This document shows, piece after piece, positions 23,041 through 42,073 of a DNA stretch of 64,000 nucleotides. Origin of the DNA: Ananas comosus (taxonomy: Eukaryota > Streptophyta > Magnoliopsida > Poales > Bromeliaceae); contig NC_033622.1 of the NCBI RefSeq assembly GCF_001540865.1, positions 15,876,647 through 15,940,646 of the forward strand. Reading direction: 5' to 3'. Position 1 is the stretch's first letter; each line of letters starts with the position of its first letter. The translations under genes were made by a program, and so were the position numbers. Under the pieces are notes generated by a model. The model made no database searches. It was not told the origin of the DNA and saw only the letters and a list, made by a program, of their open reading frames with translations.

Positions 23041-23405
23041 CCTACCGTTAGAAAAATTTAGTCAACATAGATTAAATATTTAATCCTGATTAGTTGATGA
23101 TATGAATTGACTTTTTTACCCCTCTTTAATTAACAATTGGGATGTTTGAAGGGATATATTTGTGATGGTAAAAAGATTAATTTACTTATAAAATAGACGA
23201 TAATTTAACGGTAACAAATAAGAAAAATATATTTAAAAATATTACATTAACATTATATTATATAAAAATTAAATTTTATTAAAAATATATTTGTAATTCA
23301 TTAAGGAAACGTATAAATTACTCTTCTCTCTCTCTCGCAATGTAGGAGGAGCGAGAGAAACCCACTTCCCCCTCCCCTAGGGTTTCCCGGTGCCATTAGG
23401 GTTTC
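23041..23405 (+). promoter_or_regulatory. Putative INCENP promoter: AACGG cores and teloboxes
   Basis: Two AACGG cores (minus strand at 23045-23049, plus strand at 23207-23211, the latter in ttaacggtaaca) resemble the core of the mitosis-specific activator (MSA) element bound by MYB3R proteins. Two copies of TAGGGTTTCC (about 23379 and 23397) are telobox-type motifs just before the ATG. None of this proves function; the five-base core is common by chance. Confidence 0.4.
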
Positions 23406-23448
23406 CGATCGCGTGACCTCGTCGTTGATCGATCCGATTAGGGCAAAG

Positions 23449-26400
23449 ATGTCGACGCTGGAGCACCTCTTCATGCAAATCTTCGAGCGGAAGAACTGGA
23501 TCGAGGGCCAGCTGAGGCTGCAGATCGAGTCGTATGGCGAATCGCTCGGCTACAACCTCCTCGCCGATGGGGTTCGCCCTCCCGAGTGGCTCTGGACCGT
23601 TGGATTCGACGCGCCTCATCGCGCGGATCACAAAGGTACCCGCTTTCCCTTTTCCCCGGGCACCCTAGGGTTTCAAATTCTTATACAATCCTTTTATTAG
23701 TACTTAATTTGTGGGTTGATTTGTTATTTAGAGTTTTTTTTTTAATTATTATTCTGGATCTGGTGCTTGTGGGAAAAATGGGCCGTTGTTTGATTTCTCT
23801 TAGTTCCCTGTGTGTAGTTCGGATAGTTCTTGAATTCGCTCTAGGGCTTCTTTGTTGTACAGCTTATATGCGTTAAAGTTGGCGCATTTTGGTCAGTTTT
23901 AATGTGATTTTCTTCATTTATTTAGGTACTGCGTCTTTTTAATTCATTATTTTTTTTTGTTTCTCTAGCTGGTGTTCTTGAAAGTGAAGTAAAATATGGC
24001 AAAACTTGGCTAGTAATAACTCTTAGATGCCATGGATATCTAGAAACTTTATAAACCGATTCAAACAGGGCAAATCCAAGGTCTGAAAGAATATATGTAT
24101 TTAGCTATCTATCATTGATTCATTTCCATACTATTGATGTGGTTCTCCTTTTTTTTTTTTTTTTTTGTCTTTTATATGCATGCCGAACTTGCTTAATAAG
24201 AGTTACGCCAAGTGTTGATGCCCTCTATGTTCTTAACAATAGTTGGGTAATGTTTTCGCGATGTTACTTCCTCTTTGATAGGTTGAAATGTTCAAGCCCA
24301 GACTCTATGCATTTGAACACCCGAGTGGTGTTTCTTAAGGAGCTTGGAGGGTTCTGTATCTCTCATATTGATTTTCACATTCTTGTCTTATTTATTAATA
24401 CCGTAATGCTTTTTCTGGGCAGAGATTTATGGAGCACAAATCACGTCTGATTTTTTATTCCCGCCTACCCTAGTTAACACTCCAGCAAACCAAAGAGCTC
24501 GCTTTACCTTGCCAACTTTGAAGGAAACCAACTTGTCACAGAGTAGCTTCTTCACCGAAACATGTGTTAACATTGGGGGAACACTGCCTTTAGCTCAACA
24601 TGGAAAAACTAGCGGACAGCAGGATAAGGCAGAGTCAGACATAGCTGAGGCTTATGCTGAATTTAGTACATTTTCGAGGATTCACCGATCCAGATCAAGG
24701 CAAAGGGACCTAGAAAATCGTCTCAATGAAAAGTCAGAAGCTACAGTAGTTGACCGAAAGGATACTATTAATACGGGAATAGTAACCAGGTCTAGAGCTT
24801 CCATAAGGTCGGAGAGAGCTAAAGAATCAACAGTTGTGAAATCAGTCGTAGATACCGTAACTGATTGTAGAAATTCTCAGTCAAGACACTTAGACCCTAA
24901 ACATAGTCATGATAATTTATCGAAACCAGATGAACCTTCTGAAGATATGGAGGGTGCTCGTAGAACTTCAGAAACTCAATTGATTTCCTGTCTAGCTACG
25001 TCTGTGAAGGAGGACAATCTTGCAATCCACTGCAATGATGAAGCTGTGGTCTCCTCAGGATGTACTGCTGGAACTGTATCTGAGGTGCCTACAATTGACC
25101 ATTTTGAGTTGAAAATTGGTGATGCTGTAGCTTCTACGCTGCCTGAGGCGGATTTATCAGTCGAACCCAAAAAACTTCTTTTTGATGGCATTGAATTGTG
25201 TGTTCAGGTTGAGAAGCCTTTTTCGGCTTTGGAAACAGAAAATCAGGTCGAGTGTGCTGAATCGGAGCACCTTAAGCAATGTGATTTCAATGGGATATCT
25301 TTGGCTTGCTTTGAAGAAGAAAGGAAGGGCAGGGATTCTGTCTTCTTTGTTAGAGAGGAGAATGCATTAGTAGCTAAAGATGAATTGCTTCAACAGGAAC
25401 CAGAAAGAGCGGGTGTTTCTTCAGCAAATGGTCATATTTGTGGAAAGGATGATGTCTGGTACACTTCGCATGTCAATAAGGTTTTAACTGACGGCCAAAA
25501 GGAGATGTTGAAATTGCTTAGAACAAGGGAGCCTGAGGATAATTCTCAAACTACAATGTATAACAGCATGCCCTCAAACTTACCTGTCGCAGAGTCTTTG
25601 GAGCTGATTTCGAGGAATGACACGAGCATGACTTCTTTCGTGGCAAGTCCAGGTCAGTGTACAATAAAGCTGGACAAAAAGGATAAGGAATTAAAAGGAA
25701 CAAGTGATGATCTTTTTCAACATACCGACATTAGTAACAGTGATGGTCTGGTTTCACCATTGACTGAGAAAGTTGAAACTTTCAGAAATAAGGATGATGT
25801 GGCTACTCCTTTGGAGTTTGGGAAATCAAGTATAACCCAACTTTCTAAAATAAAGCAAACTCCTGAAAATTGCTGTCTTAGTGATTACATGGAGTTAACT
25901 GTTGATGACACACCAAATACATCCGATAAAGTATCAAAAACTCAGAATCATGATACGAATTCTCATAGTCTTGATAGGAATCTTGGTTCGTGCGGTAAAA
26001 ATGATTACATTTCGCCTTATCCTGATGAGTTTTCCATGCACCCTGGAGTCACAAAAGATGAGATTCACCAAGAGCTGAACGTTGTTGCAGAAAAGAGTGT
26101 CATTTCATTCACTGCAGCACTCAATGACAGAGAAATCAGTGGCTCATCACCAGCTGCTCAATGCTGTTTAAGGAGCCCAGGCGGCAATGAGAAGAATACT
26201 CCATTCGACTTAAAAGGGAAGAATATTTCTGGTAATTCAAAAAGACCAAGCAAAACTCAACTTCATGCAAATGGGGTTTCATGGCCTAAAAGGAGAAAGA
26301 TGAATTGTCATTCGAATAATTTCCTTGCTACTCCTCCAAGGGCAAAAGTTCAACCAGTATTGAACTCCCAGGGTGACAGCAAGGACTTGCTGATGAATCA

Positions 26401-29400
26401 AGAAAATGATTCTGGGGCTAGCTTGACGTTCAGGCCACTTTCATTAGCAAACGAGATGGAAAGTAATAGAGCAGATGTAGCTGCAGATGGATGTTTTGAT
26501 GTTTTATCTCAAAGCAGCAAAATATCCCTGTCGAAGGTAGAAAATCATGTGTCATTACTAGCCTAATGAATATGTCATCTGAATTTCTTACCCACCTCTT
26601 TGTTGCAACTTATAATAACATTGCACTGTTAACTTGATTTTATTTGCTAAATGATCTACTTGTTTCATGGATAATGGTGCAGACAATTTGTTATTCTTTT
26701 CTTTTCTTGTTTTGCCTTTAATTAATCATGCTTATACTTGATATGCTTTCTGTACTTATATTAGTACAGGAATTTGAATCTCAAGAGTCTGGTCCTCTCA
26801 TGAAAGCTGACAAAGCAATTTTGTTGAATTGTTGGCAGATGGAACCAAAGCAATTGCTTTCTCCAGTTAGTTATCTGGATGATGGAGTGCCAAGCCCTTT
26901 TTCAGAATTGGCTGCCAGAACCATCCAATCAACTCCTTCTAAACCGGCAGAAAACTGTAACTCGGAAGAAGATGGCCATGACCTGTTGTGCTCTCAGAAT
27001 ATGTCAAAGCATGAAATATCAAGACGCTCTAGCCTGAATGTTGAAATCAATGATAAAGAAGTACGTGATAATTATGATAATTTGGACGCATCCAATATTG
27101 CTAAGCCATCTCAATATAGTGATGATTCTGTTGAATGTGATGGTACAATGCCAGAGTTTGAGGGCTTCAGCATTGATGTTCCTTCCAGTGTGGAGGATGA
27201 TATCCTCCTCAATAGTTCTGAGGTTGAATCTCTAAAAGAAGAAAGGGCTTCTCTGCTTGAGCATCTTTACTGTTCCTGTCCTTCCGCAAGGTATAAAATC
27301 AATAAATTCCCTGATCTTTATCAATCATCAACTACTGGAGTCCTGGAGCTCATGAGAACAACTAATTCTCTTGAGAGCGAAAATAGAGAGTTTCCTGGTC
27401 TGTATGAAAACATTGGATTGGAATTTGATGACACTTCTGCGGGAAGATCTCATTCCCAGAGTATACCTTCTTTGAGTGCAAGACTGGGTCAAGAAACAAG
27501 TAAACCTCCTTTGACTCCTCTTGTAGAGAAGTTCAGTGAGAGAAAGCTTTCAGGAAGAAGCGGTGCTAGTTCAGAGACAGTAGGCTCTAAGCCAGAACTT
27601 ACATGCTTTAGAATTGACGAAGATATCAGCACAGCAGATGAAAATGATGGGCAGGATGGGATTTATACATCTGAAGAGAGAGATTGCTTGGAAGGAGCCA
27701 AGGCAGCAAGTAACAGAAAAGCACTTCAGGATGTCACTGCGACATATCAAAATGTTGCACCTTCAAAACTAGAAGCTTATGCTGGTAAGAAAGTAGGTCA
27801 ACAACATATGAGTCTTGGAAATGCTTGTCCAAGCAAAATGAAGTCTAAAGAGAACAGGATTCATTCAGTAGATGGAGATAGGGTATCAAAAGTTGCTGAA
27901 TTAATTTGTAGCAGGTCCAGTAAGGCAGAAATTGCTGGAGAAGCAAATGAAAGAAAAAGAAGCCAAGCAAACCTGCAAAAGGGATGTAAGCCTACCAATA
28001 TTGTGTCCAATATATCATCTTTTATCCCACTTGTCAAACAAAAGCAGCAAGCACCAGCAGTTAAAGGTTTGACTTTTTGTCTTTCTTAATCTTTAGATCA
28101 TAACGGTCAAATATATTTGGCAAAAATTGCATTCGGTTTTGGTCTCCTAAGGGCAATCCATCACTTGGCATGTTATGCAAAAACAACATTCCATATTTTA
28201 TCATGTAAAAACATCTGTATGCATTTTACATCTATGTTGCACCATAAGTTGTTCATGAAAATTATAAGAGTGAAGGAAGCTTCAAACTGTGAACATCATT
28301 ATAAGGATAAATTAAGCATCTCTTTTGCAGTTTTAATAGTTTATTTTGCCAAGGTATTCTTGTCCAGTACTAGCATACATTTCTTAGTATGTTAGAGCCA
28401 CAAGCCTTACACCAACGTTAAAGTTGTGCTTCTGTAGGGAAGAAAGATATTAGAGTGAAGGCACTTGAGGCAGCTGAAGCTGCAAAACGTCTTGAACAAA
28501 AGAAACAAAATGAGCGAGAAATGCGAAAAGAAGCTGCAAAAGTCGAGAGGATAAGGTTGAAGCAGGAGAAAGAACTGAAGCTAAAACAGGAAGAAGATCA
28601 AAGAAAGAAAAAGGAAGCAGATATTGCTGCAAGGAAAAGGCAAAGAGAAGAAGAAGAAAGGTTGAAGCAGGAGAAAGAACTAAAGCTAAAACAGGAAGAA
28701 GATCAAAGAAAGAAAAAGGAAGCAGATAATGCTGCAAGGAAAAGGCAAAGAGAAGAAGAAGAAAAAAAGAAGGAAAAGAAAAGGAAATGTATTGAAGAGG
28801 CTCGGAAACTGCAAAAGGAAAAGGAGGAAAGGATAAATGTTGAGAAAGAGGAGAAAGATGCTCGCCGGAAAGCTTCAGTATGTATTTGGTTTAACTAATT
28901 TTTATTAATTTGATGGTAATTTTCTTTTCCAAATTTATTTTTGTCTTCGAGCTAACCATTGTTGCTCTTGTAGGATGAGCAAGAACAAAAGAAGAAAGGT
29001 TTGGTGCACGATACAAAGGGCCAATTAAAACCTGATAAAGAAGAGGTGGTTGTTGGATGTAAAGATGAGGAACTGAGCACTTCTGTGGCTGGAGCTAGAA
29101 CACACGACAGTAATGTACTTGAGGCTCAACAAACATTGAAGAATGCTGTTGAGCAGGTTAGAATTATTTTAACTGATCTGTATTTGGTGCTGCTTCTTTG
29201 TACTCCTTTTGCTGTCAAGTGATGTGTTTGCATCATAGTTTGTTGTTAGCTGGCATAGCTCTATAACTTAATTTTACTTTTCTTGACCTAATTTTAGAAG
29301 GTTGCTAGTAGTTACATAGCAATGCAAGCTTTAGTATACTTACATTTTAGTGAAACAAAGCAATTTTTATTAGATGAAAATAGTATCTCAATATGATGGT

Positions 29401-30260
29401 TCAGGTATTTTCTCTGATCACTTTTTAGTGAGATGAAAGATCATTGTGGTTATGCTGTGAAATTACATCCTAGTTTGGACTTCTAACCTGTTCTTATTTT
29501 GTTTTTTCTTTTTCTTTTTTTCCTTGCCCCCGCTTTCAGTCATATGAAATGTCCCCGTACAGAGACTCTGATGATGAAGATGATGATGATGGGGACGAGG
29601 AAATCAGGCGTCGGAGGAAATATTATCCTTCATGGGCAAGGTGAATAGTTCCTTCTGTTTTATTTTATTTTATTTTTTTGTGTGAGAGAACAGATTATTA
29701 GTATTTTCCTTTATAAGGCAGAGCCTGTTATAAATAACTTTCTGAAAACTTTTGCTGAGACCATAGATACTAAAGCTAATTTGGCATTTTACTTGCGTGT
29801 TTGAACAGTTGATGACCATTCTTTTTCAGCCTTATTTAAGTTCTTGTATAATCATCACACTCTACTGAGACTCTTTAAATTTGAACAGGCACATGCTAGC
29901 TGTTTTTCTGCTGATTCTACAATAAGAAATATAACAAATCTTATAGCAAATATATAGTAGAAAATACTTTAGAAGTTCATTTGGTTTGTTTATTTGTCGT
30001 GTAAACTACTTAGAAATCTTATACCTCTGCTTCTTGCAGGAGAGAATGCTTGGAACAAATTTTATTATCCAAGCAACATATAGACCCAAGAGAAATTTTC
30101 AGCCGGAAGAGTTCTTTCAATTTAAGTGAAGGTAACCTTGAAGATATATTAGATACTTAAAGAGAGAATCAATTCTTGTTGTTAAATAAAGACTGATGGT
30201 ATTATCCATTATCTCCTTTATGCAGTGCTTTCGCCTCACATTCCTCGGCGACAATTGTGA
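23449..30260 (+). CDS. INCENP-like inner centromere protein (chromosomal passenger complex), 8 exons, 1482 aa
   Basis: INCENP anchors and activates Aurora kinase at centromeres and the division plane; Arabidopsis WYRD is the plant counterpart. Exons: 23449-23635, 24423-26536, 26770-28066, 28438-28877, 28974-29156, 29540-29640, 30040-30131, 30226-30260. All joins are GT-AG, in frame, total 4449 nt. The N-terminus (residues 1-90; MSTLEHLFMQIFERKNWIEG) is the conserved plant INCENP head. A long, low-complexity Ser/Asp/Glu-rich middle follows (about 90-1200). Residues 1200-1345 form a charged Lys/Glu/Arg helix with an exact 35-residue repeat. The C-terminal IN-box starts at 1408 with SYEMSPYRDSDDEDDDD and includes YYPSWARRE, the Aurora-binding region; the end is SPHIPRRQL. 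The start codon is the first in-frame ATG after the promoter teloboxes. Confidence 0.9.
28554..28763 (+). repeat. Tandem 105 bp repeat in INCENP exon 4
   Basis: Two copies (28554-28658, 28659-28763), almost identical at DNA level, encode a 35-residue unit starting RLKQEKELKLKQEEDQ and ending AARKRQREEEE (residues 1239-1273 and 1274-1308). 35 residues are exactly five heptads, so helix register is preserved. Near-identity shows a recent duplication. Confidence 0.9.
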
Positions 30261-31217
30261 TAAACTGATTGTTTGACCAGTTGTCTGCTTGATGATGCAT
30301 GGCCTTTAAGTAGATAGTGGTGAATCTTTTAGTTAGTACCATAACAGAGTGGCATTGCTGTACCATATGTAAAATTTTACTCTTTTGGAAGCTCTATCAA
30401 TTAGAAACTAACCCACGGGTTAAACTTTAGATTTGTCTGATGCCACCAATACCCTTTTTTCGATGGGATGTCCATAAAATGTCCCCCCCTTTTTTTTTTT
30501 CTTTTTTTTTTTTTTAATTCCTCCCTAAAGACGTTTTAGGATGTATTACAGTTAAAACGGGCATCCTATTGCAGCTACGCTATCAATAATTCTGTATGGA
30601 ATTGGAAAGTGCAGTGGTGTACGTTTCTCAACTTTGTTTTTCTTTTTACTTTTTTTTTTTTTTAATTGAGGTGGCCTAGTGCATCAACACTTAAGAGCCT
30701 TCTGTACGTTTCAGGAATTCATTGCAACACCACCTCAGCTGTGGACTGCCGATCATACCTCCATCTTATCTTTATTTTTAATCCTCAATGGTGATATGCA
30801 AATAAAAGATAAAAATCCAAATTCCTCAATCTCGCTGTCCACGCTCTTGTAAACCACCTGCTGAAGAGTCAGGGGATATCGAGAATTTCTCCTGGGAAAC
30901 CACAGAAAAGGCCACACCCAAAATTCAATTTGAAAATTCTGCTGATCCCCTGCTGTTAAAAGCACAGAGTAATTTAACACCAAAACTCGTATATGCGAGT
31001 CTGACCTAAAATTGCAATTAGTGCAAGGGAAAAAGAAAAAGAGTAACGGAGTAATTCGGCAAGGATTACTCTTTCCACAATTCTCCAACTAAACCATGCA
31101 CAATCATTTGGATGCTAAAGCAAGGTTAGACACTCAGAGCAACATCATTTACATCCATAACAACAAAATTTTTTTACGGCGATGAATAATACATTTTGAT
31201 GATAATTACTCACCCAT
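30261..31217. other. 3' regions of the convergent INCENP and TRM10-like genes
   Basis: This 957 bp space lies between two converging stop codons and should hold both 3'UTRs. It has three poly-T runs (about 30487-30517, 30649-30663) and no gene that I recognise. Confidence 0.5.
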
Positions 31218-33709
31218 TCAGTTAGTAGGTTCTCTCTGCTTTGTCACTTCATCATCTGCTTCTTTATCTTCATGAGTTATTGCAGCAGCTTCAGCAATGT
31301 CGGAATCCCCCTCTTCAACTTCTAAAGTTTCGGCTTCTCTGGTACGTTGCTTTTTTCTTTCACCACCATCTTCAAGATCAGTTTCCGCACCATCTTCACT
31401 GCCACTTACTACGTCTGCAGCATCCTCAGGTGCATTGTCTTCAGGTGCTTCAATTTCTCCCTCAAGTTCACCTCTTTTTCTTTGTGGAATCACCTGAAAG
31501 AAAGCGGTTTTCCAGTCTCTTGTTTCCCAAAACTTAAGCAGAATCTCAAACACTTGGTTAACTGTTAGAACCTGCAAGATAAACACATAGAATGAATTAT
31601 GCACGGCATTTTGATTGCATGCATTTGTATAACAGCATATATAGAATAGTTCAAACAATCATATCTGATGTTAACAACAGCAGAACCAATGTTGTTCGAA
31701 TATTATGCAATAATTACTGCCGAAGTTTAAATTTTCATAGCACAAGTTTTATAAGCTTTCACCTCATCCGAACATGCCAGCTAGGTATAAGTCAAAAGTA
31801 AAGGCTTACTTGTTCGGTCCAGAGGGGAGAATTACCATGGAAAGTGATCAAGTTGTTCTAAACCTGTTTGAGGAAATCCCCTTCTATGCACTACAACAGA
31901 CATGAAGTCGCAAGCTTCAGTTTTGAAGCAATTAAACAAGCTCAAACTGGTTTGCTAGTTCGAGGACTAGTTATATAGCTGTGACTAAATAATTCGCATC
32001 GACGCACCAACTTAAAATGAAGTGTTACAGTCACAGAAATAGGTGAATTATCCCGGTGAAGAAAAACTAAAAAGAAGATTTTGCATCTTGGCAATTTATT
32101 TGTAATTGAATATTTGACCATCATAGTGACAAAATTATTTACTTCTGGCACTACATAATTACTAGTATGAAATGGTAATCCTGAATATTAGACAGAAATG
32201 ACAGGCAATAGCAATATACTCAGAACACAGGACATTATGAATCTATTTTTGCCGTTTGAAAAAAAGGAAATTTTCTACTCTTTACATTACTAAATGTGTC
32301 ACTACAAAATGAGCATAGCTAAATGCATTTGACAATGTCTACATCACCAGTAGCAAATCAGGCATACCTGAGAACTTGACATCTTCAAGTAATTTGCAAT
32401 CGGCAGTTTTGCAGATTGAATCCCCTGGTCATTTGCTTTCTTCATCGTTATCCCTTTCCACCTGTTCCGATCAACTAACCCGCCAATGATGTAAATTTTC
32501 TTCAAATCAAGATCATCAAGTACAGTCTCCGCATCTGCTGTTAGATAGACAAGATCCTCTTTGCGGTCCTGAAAGGCTTCAATATAGGATTTCTTCTCCT
32601 TTTCAATAATCCACTTATCATATCCTGGGATTCTTTGTAATTGGTTGTCCATCTCTCCTTGACATCCGGTCAACCAAAGATGAGACGGTGATGCGCATCG
32701 CCCGTTAACTGCATAACAATATATAATCTGTTTTTCCATAAGATAATGACTCGCATAAGAGACATGATAACATGTCAAAGTACCATATAATCTAAACATC
32801 AAATGGTATAGGTGATATACCTGAAGGAGATATCATCCTGAAATAAAGATCATAATGCACACGGAAGATAAAGAAAAGACAAGAGCCTGATAATATAACT
32901 CACATTTTCTCATAAACTTTCATGTGATGCAGATCACTCTGGCATGATTCAGAAAAAAAAAAGAAGATGCAAGTGTCAAATAGTTTACGTCACTGAGAAA
33001 GCTAATTGTGAACGATATGTCTGAAGCACACAAAGAACATATTATGCTCTGTAATTGATATAATCTTGCATAATTTCTTATCCAATTTTGAACATTACTT
33101 ACGTGAATTATCTATATTTTGACTTCAAGTTTATCTACGTAGATCGCATTCTACAAGTTAAAAACCCAAAATTTAGCACTAGTTATAACATGTCAATACC
33201 TACTTCGGCAAACTATTCCCGGGACATTTTCATCATCTAAAACAAAACCCCTTTTCCACTCAAAAGACTAATTGCAAATGGAAATGAAGAGAAATTAGGG
33301 CAAAATCGGTCACCTGCTGGACAAGGCTGTGGATCTCCTTGGAGGCCATGAGATCGGCGAAATCGAGATCGATCACGAGCTTCTGCCCCACCTCGGCGGC
33401 CCCCCTCAGCCGCTCGATCCTCATCGCGCGCTCCTCGGACCTCTTCTCCATGCGCTCCCTCCTCGTCTCCTTACGCGACTCCACCATCCTCGCCCTCTCC
33501 TCCTCCGTGGCGGCGCCGGCGAGCTTCTCCTCCCACTCGCCGCGGCGCCGCTCCAGATCTCGGCGGCGCCGCTCCTTCTCCGCCGCCTTGCGCTGCGCCT
33601 TGCGCTCCTCGAGCCGCTGCTGCTTCAGAAGCCGCTTCCGCGCGCTCTTCGAGAGCGGCGGCGCCGCCTCCGCGGGGGCGGTTTGGTCATTTGCCTCGGG
33701 CTCGCCCAT
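31218..33709 (-). CDS. TRM10-like tRNA (guanine-9 N1)-methyltransferase, 3 exons, 369 aa
   Basis: TRM10 enzymes use SAM to methylate N1 of the purine at tRNA position 9 (SPOUT fold). Exons: 33709-33314, 32727-32368, 31571-31218; they join in frame. Exon 1 (GC-rich) gives a Lys/Arg/Glu-rich N-terminal helix ([20 protein letters not shown]), then [14 protein letters not shown], the start of the SPOUT domain. Exon 2 holds the core: [27 protein letters not shown], then [15 protein letters not shown], the cofactor loop with the conserved Gly-Gly and the Asp-Arg-Asn of the family. Exon 3 finishes the domain ([30 protein letters not shown]) and adds an acidic tail with a possible nuclear signal, RKKQRTR. 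Which purine (m1G or m1A) it makes cannot be told from sequence. Confidence 0.9.
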
Positions 33710-35024
33710 GGGCGCCGGGAACGGATCGTTAGGGTTTTGGTCTAGAGCGGCTCACGGGGTTTCCGTTTCGTAGAGCGAGATGAAATACGTGAAGGTACGG
33801 AAATATCCTCCTTCGAGCACACGTTGTGTTGGAGTAGAAAGGAATGGACTACCACGTCACCCGTGGACCGATAGCTAAAAGAATAAATAAAATTTTCCAT
33901 ATAAACAATTAATTATTTTAACCAATCATGCATCTAGCCAAAGTCTCTGAATATTTTCAAAGTATTTACCTGAGCAGTTCGTTGCTAGATTTTTTTTTTT
34001 TTTTTTGAAAAACATATAAGTAGGACTTTGAAATTCAGATGATTTGAGACTCTTGTTTTTATTATAAATTGATTACAACAATGAAGTTAAAAGGAAAATA
34101 TGGAAGAGTAATTTGAAATTTACCCCAATTTCTAGTAGATATTTTCAGTTACCATGAAATTTAAACAGCCAAATCATCCCGACATTCTCAACGCTTCTTC
34201 ATCGACGTACAAGCACTATTTTACAAAAAATAAAAAGAAAGGCTAACTCGGAATTGTCATCATAGTCTCACGAAGGTTTTCACGTTAACAGCACATGGCC
34301 AAAAAACACTTGGTCTATTTGTTTTTTCCCCAAGAGAAAAAAAGAAAACACTTAAAATGTTTGAACTTAACATGTTTTCTCTGTTCTTTCTTGTAGACGG
34401 GGCGACAAAGCTGCATTACATACAGAATGTTTGAACTTAAAAAGAAAAGCTACATAAAAACTGGCGGAACAAAACATCACATGTTCAAACATTTCGTATT
34501 TAATGTAGCTTTTCTTTTTCTTTCTACTAGAGAATTAGTGTAGCTTTTTCTTGGAATAAATAGCTATGCCGATATATGCAGAAACAAGCATAAAAATGTG
34601 TTTAAAATAATAACAACAACAATAATAATAATAACAATAATAATCAGCATCGCCGAGCCAAACTACCACCATTTATTTCATGAGGAATGATATCTGCTAC
34701 TCTTGGCCTGTGTTGAGCATCTCCCTTCAAATCGCAAGCATGAAATGTGAGCAAATTAAACAAATTAAGTAAAGCCAGGAGTCTAGCAGGATTCGAAATC
34801 AGAGGCTTCGGGCCTTCCACTTTGATACGATGTTAAATGGAGCTAGGAGCCTCGCATTGTCATCTGAAAGCTTCAGACAGCAATACTTTTGAAATTTATA
34901 TTCAGCACTAAGTGCCTAAGAAGCCCATTACTTCACTTGGTTTGGATGACTCACATCTTCAATGTCAAATCCAAATAAGTGTTTCCTGAAGCTGAGAGCA
35001 CTCCACATGTGAATCTGTATCAGG

Positions 35025-35059
<35 letters not shown>

Positions 35060-35201
35060 ACTGTAGGTGAACTTTCTTAAGTGGAGGAAAAACTATAAAG
35101 CAACTCTTGTCAAGTGAAAAATACATGTGAATCTGGACATACCAAGCTAGTCTAGCAGAGACATCCTGACTTGTGATATTACTGACCTAGAACTTGGACT
35201 T
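33710..35201. other. Intergenic, with poly-A run, inverted words and a degraded TRIM-like stretch
   Basis: Upstream of the TRM10-like start the DNA is moderately GC-rich, then AT-rich. It has an (AAT/AAC)n run (about 34611-34644), a 38-base poly-A (about 35021-35058) and the inverted words aaaaagaaaagctacat / atgtagcttttctttt (34440-34456 with 34503-34518). On the minus strand, 34780-34840 reads TTTAACATCGTATCAAAGTGG followed by TTCGAATCCTG, which resembles an LTR end plus tRNA-Met primer site, too decayed to be sure. Confidence 0.4.
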
Positions 35202-41693
<6,492 letters not shown>

Positions 41694-41791
41694 TGGTCTC
41701 GTGGTTTCTTGTTTGTTTCCTACGCGAGGAGATGAACAAAGGTGATATACATTTATATACAACCACACATTGCCGGTTCGGTTTATCCTTA

Positions 41792-41827
<36 letters not shown>

Positions 41828-42073
41828 TAACAATAATAATTAAAAAAAAAAATCAAGCAACGGTACATAATTTCAAGGTCCAACTTTTTGGCACTAGTTT
41901 TATTACATTCTTTTTAAATAAAAAAATTATATAAACTCTTAAATAGAGAATTGTAAGATATATATTTTAACGGAAGATACATAATAGTACAAACAATATT
42001 TGATGCGACGAAACAGGTGCACTTCTAAGGCCTTCACCAGATCCAATTCGCCTTCAAAGAAAGATAAAAATTT
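41694..42073. other. Short intergenic spacer
   Basis: It holds the presumed promoter of the NSUN gene and the 3'UTR of the NLR. An (AAT)n run lies at about 41791-41823. Nothing else is seen. Confidence 0.5.

Noticed and set aside
33329..33773. Two long plus-strand frames
   Set aside because: Shadows of the GC-rich, charged first exon of the TRM10-like gene.
34780..34810. tRNA gene suggested by TTCGAATCC on the minus strand
   Set aside because: No acceptor stem or anticodon arm can be formed around it.
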